From Actinomycetes bacterium (GTDB lineage: Bacteria; Actinomycetota; Acidimicrobiia; Acidimicrobiales; Ilumatobacteraceae), in the NCBI GenBank assembly GCA_025360105.1, contig JANYCT010000062.1, forward strand, positions 1 through 48,187: a stretch of DNA of 48,187 nucleotides. The letters run 5' to 3'. Of this stretch, positions 16,113 through 23,477 are shown in pieces. A program made the position numbers and the translations under genes. Positions within the stretch are counted from its first letter, which is position 1. Each line of letters begins with the position of its first letter. Under the pieces are notes generated by a model, which did no database searches, had not been told where the DNA came from, and saw nothing but the letters and a program-made list of their open reading frames with translations.

Positions 16113-17611
16113 GGACGAAGATCCGGGTGGTCTGCCAAGCGGTGATCCCGACGCTCGGCTCGGCCCGCGCTGAGGCGCAACGAATCAAGGAGCACCTGAC
16201 GAAGATCGTCGGGGTGCACCACCTCGTCGTAGCTCAGGGCATCAGCGTGACGCCATGGCCCACCCTGCTCGAGATCGGCCAGGCGAGCCCGAGTGGGATC
16301 ATCGGCAGCGATCGCGTCGGCGGCGCCTCGCGCTGGCATCGCGCCTACAGTCGCATCGGGCAGAGCCAACGTGACGGTCTGGCCGTCGAAGGGGTTCTGA
16401 CCCATCATCGAACTACCGAAGCCGTACGCCTTGCGTAGAGTCACATGTAGCTTGGGGCCGGGATGACGGTGCTGGGCCACGAACATGCGCGCTGCCAACC
16501 GCAAAGCACCCGAACGTTCGGCAGCCGCACCGGGGATCACGCCGGGGTTGTCGGCGACCAGAACGAGTGGCAGACCATGCGCTGCTGCCAGATCAATGAA
16601 CCGTGCGGCCTTGGCTGCGGCGTCGGCATCGAGCGCGCCGCCGCGCACCAGTGGTTGATTCGCCACCACCGCCACGACAGCCCCGTTGAGGCGCGCGAAC
16701 GCAGTGACCATCGAGGTGCCGAACAGTTCTTGCACCACCCGCACCGTGCCGCCATCGAACACGGCCTCGAGTACCGCCACGATGTCGTACGGCACGCGCT
16801 GATTCGACGGGATCAACTGCGTGATCGACACGGTTTGAGATGGCGGGTGAGGTGCTGCGACAACGGCACCGAGCAGTGAGAGCAGTTCGCGCACCAGTGC
16901 GAGGGCGTGATGGTCGTTGTCGGCGCCAAGGTGCGCGACGCCAGATGCCAGATGCATGTCGCTGCCGCCGAGCGACTCCTTGTCGATCTGTTCACCGGTA
17001 GCCGCGGCCACCATCGGAGGCCCCGCCACGAACAATTGGCCCTGCCCGCGCACCATGATGATGAGGTCGCACAGAGGTGCCGTGAGGGCGCCATGGCCCG
17101 CCGATGCGCCGTGCACCACAGCGATGGTGGGTACCACACCGGCAAGGTCGGCGAGCAGTGAGAGGTCGGTCGGCGCCGGCCTGACACGATCGGACCGTGC
17201 GTTGACTCGGTGTCCCGCTCCATCAAGCAACATCACCAACGGCACGCCTTCTTGCGCGGCAAGCGTTGCCAAACGAGCACGTTTGGACATGCCCGCTGAA
17301 CCAATGGAACCGCCCTGCACCGTTGCGTCCTCGGCACCCACGAGCACTGGCCTGCCGTCGATCAACCCATGACCGGCGATGAAGGCGTCGCGTGGCGCGT
17401 CGATGGCCGAACCCGCAAACGTGCCGAACTCGCGAAACGTGCCTGCATCGATCAGTGCGTGTACCCGTTCGACGGCGGTGAGCGCGCCCTTTGCGTGCTG
17501 GCGATCGATGCGCTCGGTGCCACCCTGCGCGTTTGCGACGCTGCGCCGACGCTCGAATTCAGCGAGAAGGCCGTCCCATCCCGCGGCTTCTGTTCCACTC
17601 TGATTGCTCAC
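16109..17611 (-). CDS. Acyl-CoA carboxylase beta (carboxyltransferase) subunit, divergent
   Basis: A 500-residue biotin-dependent carboxyltransferase. The N-terminal half has the acyl-CoA oxyanion region GGSIGSAGMSKRARLATLA and VHGASAGHGALTAP. The C-terminal half has LVLVADNPGVIPGAAAERSGALR and LRKAYGFGSSMMGQNPFDG, the carboxybiotin-side loop. The usual V-M-G-x-x-G-A stretch is replaced by GAMPARGAADA. Steroid side-chain and ring breakdown yields propionyl-CoA, so a propionyl-CoA-type role is plausible. No biotin carboxylase or biotin carrier gene is nearby. AAGGG lies 6 bases before the GTG start. Confidence 0.87.
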   Translation of the reverse strand: MSNQSGTEAAGWDGLLAEFERRRSVANAQGGTERIDRQHAKGALTAVERVHALIDAGTFREFGTFAGSAIDAPRDAFIAGHGLIDGRPVLVGAEDATVQGGSIGSAGMSKRARLATLAAQEGVPLVMLLDGAGHRVNARSDRVRPAPTDLSLLADLAGVVPTIAVVHGASAGHGALTAPLCDLIIMVRGQGQLFVAGPPMVAAATGEQIDKESLGGSDMHLASGVAHLGADNDHHALALVRELLSLLGAVVAAPHPPSQTVSITQLIPSNQRVPYDIVAVLEAVFDGGTVRVVQELFGTSMVTAFARLNGAVVAVVANQPLVRGGALDADAAAKAARFIDLAAAHGLPLVLVADNPGVIPGAAAERSGALRLAARMFVAQHRHPGPKLHVTLRKAYGFGSSMMGQNPFDGQTVTLALPDATVGAMPARGAADAIAADDPTRARLADLEQGGPWRHADALSYDEVVHPDDLRQVLLDSLRLSAGRAERRDHRLADHPDLRP

Positions 17612-17787
17612 AGCTGCCCTTCTCGACGAGGTCCACGGGCCTGATCACATCAGCCACTCGGCCAGATGGTACCCGGCACCGCTCCGCTCGAGCAGGTGTC
17701 GGCGGCCCGACGAACCACAAGAACTAAATGTGACGCACGTGTTTCGGACACCACCGTGGAAGTGTCGAGAGGTAGCGTCGTCGTGTC
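17612..17787. other. Divergent intergenic region
   Basis: The largest gap in the window lies between two divergent genes. I see TAGCGT at 17773-17778, 9 bases before the ATG at 17788, as a possible -10. A weak GTGT-n5-ACAC inverted repeat lies at 17739-17751. No convincing small ORF, riboswitch or terminator is visible. Confidence 0.4.
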
Positions 17788-18375
17788 ATGCGCGCCGTTG
17801 TCATCCTCACCCATCCGGCTGAGCAGAGCTTCACACGCGCCACGTGCGAAGCCGCAGTGCGCGGACTCACCAAGGCCGGTCACGTGGTTACCGTGCTCGA
17901 TCTGTACGGCATGGGGTTTCAGCCCGCAATGACGAATACCGAACGCATCGCTTATCACGGCGACGAACCCGTGGTCGACCCACTGGTTGCCGAATCCGTT
18001 GCTGCGATTCGCCAGGCCGAGATCTTGGTATTCGTCTACCCCACATGGTGGAGCGGGCTGCCGGCAATGCTCAAAGGGTGGCTCGAAAAGACGATGCTGC
18101 CCGGCGTCGCGTTCGTCTTCAACGCCGATCATCGTGTGCGTCCGGGCCTCACCAACGTTCGTCGCATCGTGGGCATCAGTAGCTACGGATCCCCGCGTCT
18201 GTACATCAAAGCCATCAACGACAACGGCCGCCGAACACTGCTGCGCGCGCTCCGGCTGAACACTGGATTCCGCACGCGCTCTACCTGGCTGGCGTTCTAC
18301 AACATCGACAATTCAACGCTCCCCGAGCGTGAGGCCTTCATCGCCAAGGTCGAGCAGACGTTGGCCGCGCTGTGA
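17788..18375 (+). CDS. NAD(P)H-quinone-oxidoreductase-like flavodoxin-fold protein (copy 1)
   Basis: A 195-residue flavodoxin-fold protein of the NQO1/MdaB-type family, which binds flavin and reduces quinones or related electrophiles with NAD(P)H. It shows VVILTHPAEQSFTRA (first strand and loop), EILVFVYPTWWSGLPAMLKGW (the family's W-W-x2-P-A-x-L-K-G-W motif), and a C-terminal FYNIDNST. It overlaps the next gene by 4 bases. The next gene is a paralogue with the same motifs, which suggests a local duplication and perhaps a heterodimer. Confidence 0.87.
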   Translation: MRAVVILTHPAEQSFTRATCEAAVRGLTKAGHVVTVLDLYGMGFQPAMTNTERIAYHGDEPVVDPLVAESVAAIRQAEILVFVYPTWWSGLPAMLKGWLEKTMLPGVAFVFNADHRVRPGLTNVRRIVGISSYGSPRLYIKAINDNGRRTLLRALRLNTGFRTRSTWLAFYNIDNSTLPEREAFIAKVEQTLAAL

Positions 18376-18956
18376 AGACGCTGGTCATCTACTGCCATCC
18401 CGAACCGACCTCGTTTACCGCGGCAATGCGCGACGTCGCCCTCGCAGCCCTGCAGAGCGCAGGTCACGAGGTGCGAATCACCGATCTCTACGCGGATGGT
18501 TTCGACCCGTTGGTCTCGGCTGAGGAACACGGCCGTCATCGCGATGATCCCGCCGCAGCGTTGGGTATCGCCGAACATGCCGACAACCTCCGCTGGTGCG
18601 AGTCGCTCGTGCTCGTGTACCCCACGTGGTGGGCTGGTCAACCGGCGATGCTCAAGGGCTGGATCGACCGCGTGTGGTCGAACGGTGTGGCGTGGGAGAT
18701 GCCCGACGGAGCGCATCGCATTCGCCCGCTGTTGCGAAACATTCGCCGACTCACGGTGGTCACCACGCATGGTTCGTCGAAGATCGTCAACGCGCTCGAA
18801 GGCGAAGGCGGCAAGCGAACCGTGATGCGCAGCCTGCGCGTGTTGTGCCATCCGTTGTGCCGCACCCGTTGGCTCGCGCTGTACAACATCGACCGTTCGA
18901 CAGCCGATCAACGCGCTCAGTTCATGAAGCGCGTGACCGAGCGCCTCGCGCGATAG
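18372..18956 (+). CDS. NAD(P)H-quinone-oxidoreductase-like flavodoxin-fold protein (copy 2)
   Basis: A 194-residue paralogue of the preceding gene. It shares VIYCHPEPTSFTAAM, LVLVYPTWWAGQPAMLKGWIDRVW, TTHGSSK and a C-terminal LYNIDRST. The GTG start lies in the GTGA overlap with copy 1, so both are translated from one mRNA. The 3' end overlaps the convergent psuG gene by 35 bases. Confidence 0.87.
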   Translation: MKTLVIYCHPEPTSFTAAMRDVALAALQSAGHEVRITDLYADGFDPLVSAEEHGRHRDDPAAALGIAEHADNLRWCESLVLVYPTWWAGQPAMLKGWIDRVWSNGVAWEMPDGAHRIRPLLRNIRRLTVVTTHGSSKIVNALEGEGGKRTVMRSLRVLCHPLCRTRWLALYNIDRSTADQRAQFMKRVTERLAR

Positions 18957-19842
18957 CCACTGCAACCTCAGCCGCAACACGGGCGTTGTTCTCGGCAAGC
19001 GCGAGGTTGGCGGGGATACTGCGCCCGGCTGTTGCTTGGCTGATGCGAGCAAGCACAAACGGAGTGACCGCCGCACCCGTGACTCCGGCAGCGACGCAGT
19101 CATCCAACGCCTGTTGCAGCAGGCCGTCGAGCACCGACGCGTCGAGCTCGTCGGCTTCGGGTATCGGGGCCGTAAGCAAGATGCCGCTCTGCGCGCGACT
19201 GCGCGACGCGAAGATCGCGGCCACCTCGTCAGCTGCCTCGACGCGATGTGCGACACGAAGACCCGACGAGCGCGTATAGAACGCCGGAAACCAGTCGTGG
19301 CGCCAACCCAACACCGGCACGCCGACGGTCTCGAGGTATTCGAGCGTTCTGGACAGATCGAGAAACGCCTTTGCGCCCGCGCATACTGTGATCACCGGTT
19401 GATGGGCCAGCGCGTCGAGATCGGCAGAGATGTCGCCGGTGAGCTCTGCCCCACGGTGTACCCCGCCGATACCGCCGGTGGCAAACACGTGTACGCCGGC
19501 CGCGGCCGCAAGCGCCACGGAGGCCGACACAGTGGTGGCGCCGAACTCCCAGGCCTGTCCGACCGCCACTGCGAGATCGCGTTCTGCCACCTTGCGGGCC
19601 ACGCCGAGTATGCGTGGATGCTCGGACTCGTCGATGCCCAGCCTGGCAACACCATCGAGCACGGCCGTCACGGCCGGGACCGCACCACCGGCGCGAACCG
19701 CAACGATGCATCGGCGTAGCGCTTCCTCATTGAAGGGCGACGGCAGCCCGAGATTCGAAAAGATGGTTGATTCCATGGCAACCACCGGCTCTCCGTTGGC
19801 GAGAGCGACGGCAACTTCAGAGGACAATTCGGGATGGAGCAC
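18922..19842 (-). CDS. psuG: Pseudouridine-5'-phosphate glycosidase
   Basis: A 306-residue IndA/PsuG-family enzyme that cleaves pseudouridine 5'-phosphate to uracil and ribose 5-phosphate. Landmarks are VVAMESTIFSNLGLPSPFN near the N-terminus, TVSASVALAAAAGVHVFATGGIGGVH, ITVCAGAKAFLDLSRTLEYLET, and the C-terminal NLALAENNARVAAEVA. The GTG at 19842 gives the usual family length; a longer in-frame start at 19923 adds unrelated sequence. No pseudouridine kinase (psuK) gene is next to it. Its 3' end overlaps the opposing reductase gene by 35 bases. Confidence 0.9.
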   Translation of the reverse strand: MLHPELSSEVAVALANGEPVVAMESTIFSNLGLPSPFNEEALRRCIVAVRAGGAVPAVTAVLDGVARLGIDESEHPRILGVARKVAERDLAVAVGQAWEFGATTVSASVALAAAAGVHVFATGGIGGVHRGAELTGDISADLDALAHQPVITVCAGAKAFLDLSRTLEYLETVGVPVLGWRHDWFPAFYTRSSGLRVAHRVEAADEVAAIFASRSRAQSGILLTAPIPEADELDASVLDGLLQQALDDCVAAGVTGAAVTPFVLARISQATAGRSIPANLALAENNARVAAEVAVAIARGARSRAS

Positions 19843-19921
19843 TCGCCCAGTCTGGCATCGCAAGGTGGCACGGGCACGGAACGCCGCGCAGCAGCCGAGT
19901 GCCCCGCCCTTCGATGCGCCC

Positions 19922-19966
19922 AAGTTGCGCCTCTCAGACCCAAGAGAGGCGCCGGAGACGCAACTT
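19922..19966. terminator. Nested inverted repeat between psuG and the nucleotidyltransferase gene
   Basis: The inner arms GCGCCTCTC (19927-19935) and GAGAGGCGC (19944-19952) enclose an 8-base loop. The outer arms AAGTTGC (19922-19928) and GCAACTT (19960-19966) are also complementary, so alternative foldings are possible. It lies downstream of the reverse-strand nucleotidyltransferase gene. No T-run follows on either strand, so it may be a GC-rich terminator or another RNA structure. Confidence 0.4.
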
Positions 19967-20007
19967 CGGTCGTTGCGCGAGGCTCCAGGGCAATGCTTCG
20001 CGAGGGA

Positions 20008-21180
20008 CTACTTGCTTCGCAGCCTGCCGAGCCGTGTCGTTACGACGTTTCGCACCCCGCGCCGGCGCAGCGCGTCGCCGCGTTCAAGGACGTACCCGTA
20101 CGGAGTGGGCCGCCGACCCGACGCCCGCTCGAGATCGACATAGCGGCGCGGACGGAGCAGCGCCTGACGGCCCAACTTGCGGAGCCACCATTGCAGCTCG
20201 ACCAGCGGATCGAGATGGTCGGCCTCCAGCTGCGCCACGGTCCATGCCGGCACATCGAGCGAGAACAGCTCGACGCAGCCACTCAAGCCAGCGGCGACAA
20301 TCGGACCGACGCCGATGTCGGTGGCCGAGGTGACAACGCCCTCCCAGAAGTGTCTCCGAGTCGTTTCATCCTGTGCAGCTGATCTCGCGAGTTGCGCTAC
20401 GTCCATCGGCCAACGCGCCGAGCTCGGGCTCTCGGTGAGCAGGCCGTGCACCACCGACATTACGAGTTCGTCAGGTGCCGCCAAACGCTGCACCTGACGA
20501 TCCAGAATGAGTCCTGGCAACGAGCGCGCGCACCACGCGCGCTCCTCCACCCGGCAGAACCGCGGAAACATCAGCCAACGGTGCACGTCGATCTGACGCT
20601 GCAGCGGGTCGACGACACATGCCGCGTGGCCGAGTGACCAATACGGAGGCTCTGACTTGGCCACCCAGCCCTTGGCGAGAAGGAGATCAATGCTCGATTC
20701 GAAATGCTCGGGACCCACGAGGATGTCAACATCGGCCATGGGGCGCACGCCGGCCTCGGGGGAACCCGTGGTCAGGAGATTCGCTCCTTTGGCCACGGTG
20801 ACTTCAATACCGGCCGAATTCAACACGTCGAGCGCCCCCGCGAGCGCCAACAGACTCATCTGATTCGCAGCCCACGTGCGTCGTCGTAGTCCGCGCAACC
20901 GCGCCGCGTCAGATCCCAGCACATCAGGTGCGAGGTTGGCACTGACGGCCGGGAGAATCTCATAGGCGCGACCCGGCGCGGTGTCGATGTCGTACACCGC
21001 ATTCCACCGGTGCCACGCTGCCGCGGCCTGCTCAGGAGCACACAGCGCTGCTCGCAACAATTCCAATTCGCTGTCGATCGGGGCGGCGCGCCCGAGCCGG
21101 TGCAGGCCACCCGCCGGCCGCACCCCCGAGCGATTGCGTTGAGCATTCATTCCAAGCGACCGTCCATCACCAGTGCGCAT
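20008..21180 (-). CDS. Nucleotidyltransferase family protein (NTP_transf_5-type)
   Basis: A 390-residue protein of the uncharacterised nucleotidyltransferase family found in PqqD/HPr-kinase-like and some lasso-peptide clusters. It has IEVTVAKGANLL, then R-P-M-A-D-V-D-I-L-V with the paired metal-binding acids, and QIDVHRWLMF, whose aspartate would be the third acid. By analogy it would transfer a nucleotidyl group to a peptide or small molecule; no substrate is established. The ATG at 21180 has GGAGG only one base upstream; the in-frame ATG at 21150 is an alternative. It is divergent from the PqqD-HprK-glycosyltransferase run, 52 bases away. Confidence 0.78.
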   Translation of the reverse strand: MRTGDGRSLGMNAQRNRSGVRPAGGLHRLGRAAPIDSELELLRAALCAPEQAAAAWHRWNAVYDIDTAPGRAYEILPAVSANLAPDVLGSDAARLRGLRRRTWAANQMSLLALAGALDVLNSAGIEVTVAKGANLLTTGSPEAGVRPMADVDILVGPEHFESSIDLLLAKGWVAKSEPPYWSLGHAACVVDPLQRQIDVHRWLMFPRFCRVEERAWCARSLPGLILDRQVQRLAAPDELVMSVVHGLLTESPSSARWPMDVAQLARSAAQDETTRRHFWEGVVTSATDIGVGPIVAAGLSGCVELFSLDVPAWTVAQLEADHLDPLVELQWWLRKLGRQALLRPRRYVDLERASGRRPTPYGYVLERGDALRRRGVRNVVTTRLGRLRSK

Positions 21181-21232
21181 GCCTCCAACGAACAGCGCAG
21201 TTCAGTGGTAGAGAGGCTACGCCGGTAGTGTC

Positions 21233-21715
21233 GTGTCCGATGTCTGCACCAACGTCAGCCCCAACGAAGCGGCGATCACAGTGAGCTATTGGCTGAACTC
21301 GACCAATGTCGTCCATGACACCATCGACGGCGAGGTGCTCGCCATCCGCAGCGATACAGGTTGCTACTACTCAATGGTGGGTCCGTCCGCTACCGCGTGG
21401 TGTGCACTGACCGGCGGCAGCGACCCCGAAGCAGCCGCCCACGCCGTCGCTGAGCACCATCTGGCCGACATCACAGTCGTGTCCGCCGAGCTCGCGGTGT
21501 TCGCGGACGCGCTCGTTGACGAGTCTCTGCTCGTGCCAGGAGCTGCTCGGGCGCTCACTGCCGCGATCGAGCTGCCCCCCGAAACCGCCGGCCAGGCGTG
21601 GACGACCCCAACCTTTGAGAAGTACACCGACATGCAGGACCTGTTGTTGTTCGATCCGATCCACGAGGTCGATACATCGGGCTGGCCGGTCGTGACCCGT
21701 CACCGCGACACGTGA
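21233..21715 (+). CDS. PqqD-like protein with leader-peptide-like C-terminal tail
   Basis: A 160-residue protein. Residues about 20-105 resemble the PqqD/RiPP-recognition-element fold (LNSTNVVHDTIDGEVLAIRSD, YYSMVGPSATAWCALTGG). After a spacer, residues 123-160 form a distinct tail beginning WTTPTFEKYTDMQDLLLFDP. W123-x2-P126-x-F128 resembles the Y-x2-P-x-L motif by which RiPP leaders bind PqqD-like domains. The tail ends ...GWPVVTRHRDT. The fusion suggests a carrier that recognises its own tail, or a precursor joined to its recognition domain. The GTG start follows TAGTGT too closely for a normal promoter, so the start is uncertain. The stop overlaps the kinase-like gene. Confidence 0.78.
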   Translation: MSDVCTNVSPNEAAITVSYWLNSTNVVHDTIDGEVLAIRSDTGCYYSMVGPSATAWCALTGGSDPEAAAHAVAEHHLADITVVSAELAVFADALVDESLLVPGAARALTAAIELPPETAGQAWTTPTFEKYTDMQDLLLFDPIHEVDTSGWPVVTRHRDT

Positions 21716-22713
21716 CGTTCGACTCCCAGACAACGCTCGCTCACCTCGCCGAACGAGCGTTTCGTGCAGCCACCTGTCAACGCACCGTTGATTTCGGCCC
21801 GATCCAGGTTCGCCTTCTGGGAGCATCACCCGAGCATCTCGAACGTATCGCCCAGCCGTTGGTCGCCAGCGCCGGCGTTTCGTGGGCACCTCTTCAGGTC
21901 GTGGTCGCAACTGCCGACTCTGTCGACTCCCGATACATCCCGCCGGCGCTGCGGCCGCGCCGCGATCAGATGATCGTTGCTCATCGCGAGGGCATCACTG
22001 CGCTCGCCAACGGCTCCGACGGCACGCTCTGGCTGCTCGACCCGAAGCGCGCCACCGCAACGCTATGGATCAAGGCGTTCGACGCCCTGCCGGTGTGGGA
22101 GCACACGAGTCCGCTCCGCACCGCAGCGCGATGGTGGTCGACAGTGCAGGGTGCGGCAATGGTGCACGCAGGCGCAGTCGCCGACGACGAACGAGCTGTG
22201 CTGCTCGTCGGCGACAGTGGCGTGGGTAAGTCAACCACAGCGCTTTCGTGTCACCGCGCAGGCCTCGAGGTGCTCGGCGACGACTTCTGTCTCGTCGAAC
22301 CGCCGACGAGCTCGGCACCGGCCACGGCTCATGCGATGTACCGGCTCGCCAAACTCGACGAGAATGCACTCAATCTGCTTCCGCATCTGCGTTCCCAGGT
22401 CATCGGCACCGGCTGGCGCGGCAAGAAGCTTCTCGATCTCGGCCACGATTCGGTGGCATCGCGTCCCATCGCGGCAATGTGTCACGTCGTGCAGGAACCA
22501 AACTCGCCCACAGCAGCGACGCCGCTCGCCCGGGCGCAATTGCTGCGTGCCGTCGCACCGAGCACAATGTTCCAACAACGGTTGTGGGAACACGAAACAT
22601 GGAACGTTCTCGCCTCCACCGTGCGATCCGTGCACTGCTACCGGTTATCGGTCAGCAACCCCATCGAGGCCCCTGCTGTACTGCGATCGATCCTCGAGGC
22701 CGACCCGCTGTGA
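21712..22713 (+). CDS. HPr-kinase-related protein
   Basis: A 333-residue protein with a C-terminal HprK-like kinase domain. VHAGAV (about 151-156) precedes the Walker A GDSGVGKST (167-175) and LGDDF (188-192), which corresponds to the D-D motif of HPr kinases. The N-terminal 140 residues are not recognisable. No HPr or other PTS protein is nearby, so the target is probably not HPr. Related kinases in lasso-peptide clusters phosphorylate the precursor's C-terminus, and the PqqD-like protein here ends in threonine. The GTG start overlaps the upstream stop (GTGA) and its own stop overlaps the next start. Confidence 0.8.
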   Translation: MTFDSQTTLAHLAERAFRAATCQRTVDFGPIQVRLLGASPEHLERIAQPLVASAGVSWAPLQVVVATADSVDSRYIPPALRPRRDQMIVAHREGITALANGSDGTLWLLDPKRATATLWIKAFDALPVWEHTSPLRTAARWWSTVQGAAMVHAGAVADDERAVLLVGDSGVGKSTTALSCHRAGLEVLGDDFCLVEPPTSSAPATAHAMYRLAKLDENALNLLPHLRSQVIGTGWRGKKLLDLGHDSVASRPIAAMCHVVQEPNSPTAATPLARAQLLRAVAPSTMFQQRLWEHETWNVLASTVRSVHCYRLSVSNPIEAPAVLRSILEADPL

Positions 22714-23477
22714 GCCAACTGCTCGACGCAACATCGTTGACCGTGGTGATTCCTGCGCGCAATGCCGCAGCCACGATCTCGAGAACCATTGCGTCGGTCA
22801 CAGACCAGAACGGCGGTACACCCGTCGTGCTCGTCGTTGACGATGCCTCCACGGACAACACCGCCAACACAGCACGGCTCGCTGGCGCGACCGTGATCTC
22901 GCATGAGCCGCCGGCCGAGGGGCCGGGAGCGGCGCGCAACCGCGGCATCAAAGCGACGCGAACTACCCTTGTCGCCTTTTGTGACGCAGACGACTCCTGG
23001 GTACCTGACCGCTTACAGAATGACCTCGACGCGTTCGCTGCCGACTCGAACCTGCACGTATTGCTGGGACGCAGCTACTACCACGCCGACAACATCTCAC
23101 TCCTCGATGGACTCCATTTCGAGCGGCACGACCGGACTGCGCTGATCCCCCACTTCGGCGCAGCGACGATGCGCACCAGCGTCTTCGAACTCGTCGGCCT
23201 GATCGATGCAAGCCTCGCCAACTACGAGGACTATGAGTGGTTCACCCGGGCGCGTGATCTTGGCGCACAAGTCGTTTTTCATGAACGGGTGGTACAGGTA
23301 CGCCACATCCACGCAGACTCCACCAGTCGCATGAAACCACCACGCCCGCACGACCTTCTCGCAGTAATCCAACGCTCCGTCGTGCGGCGGCGCGACACGA
23401 GTCTGGCCGCTCCCCGCGCGTCCGATCAACAGGGTGCCGACAGCCCATACCGCCAAGGCGGAGACGATCCGCGTTGA
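22710..23477 (+). CDS. Family 2 glycosyltransferase
   Basis: A 255-residue GT-A fold enzyme with SLTVVIPARNAAATI, VVLVVDDASTDNT, GPGAARNRGI and FCDADDSW, whose D-A-D is the metal/nucleotide-sugar site. The later EDYEWFTRARDLGAQV and RHIHADSTSR match the acceptor-side motifs of this family. The GTG at 22710 overlaps the kinase stop; the longer open frame upstream is a shadow of the kinase gene. It probably adds a sugar to the product of this locus. Confidence 0.87.
   Translation: MSQLLDATSLTVVIPARNAAATISRTIASVTDQNGGTPVVLVVDDASTDNTANTARLAGATVISHEPPAEGPGAARNRGIKATRTTLVAFCDADDSWVPDRLQNDLDAFAADSNLHVLLGRSYYHADNISLLDGLHFERHDRTALIPHFGAATMRTSVFELVGLIDASLANYEDYEWFTRARDLGAQVVFHERVVQVRHIHADSTSRMKPPRPHDLLAVIQRSVVRRRDTSLAAPRASDQQGADSPYRQGGDDPR

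Noticed and set aside
17739-17751. GTGT-n5-ACAC inverted repeat as an operator
   Set aside because: Arms of four bases are expected by chance at this length and it has no second copy near another start.
22248-22709. N-terminal extension of the GT2 gene
   Set aside because: It overlaps the kinase gene in another frame and is basic, unrelated sequence; the GTG at 22710 sits in a GTGA overlap.
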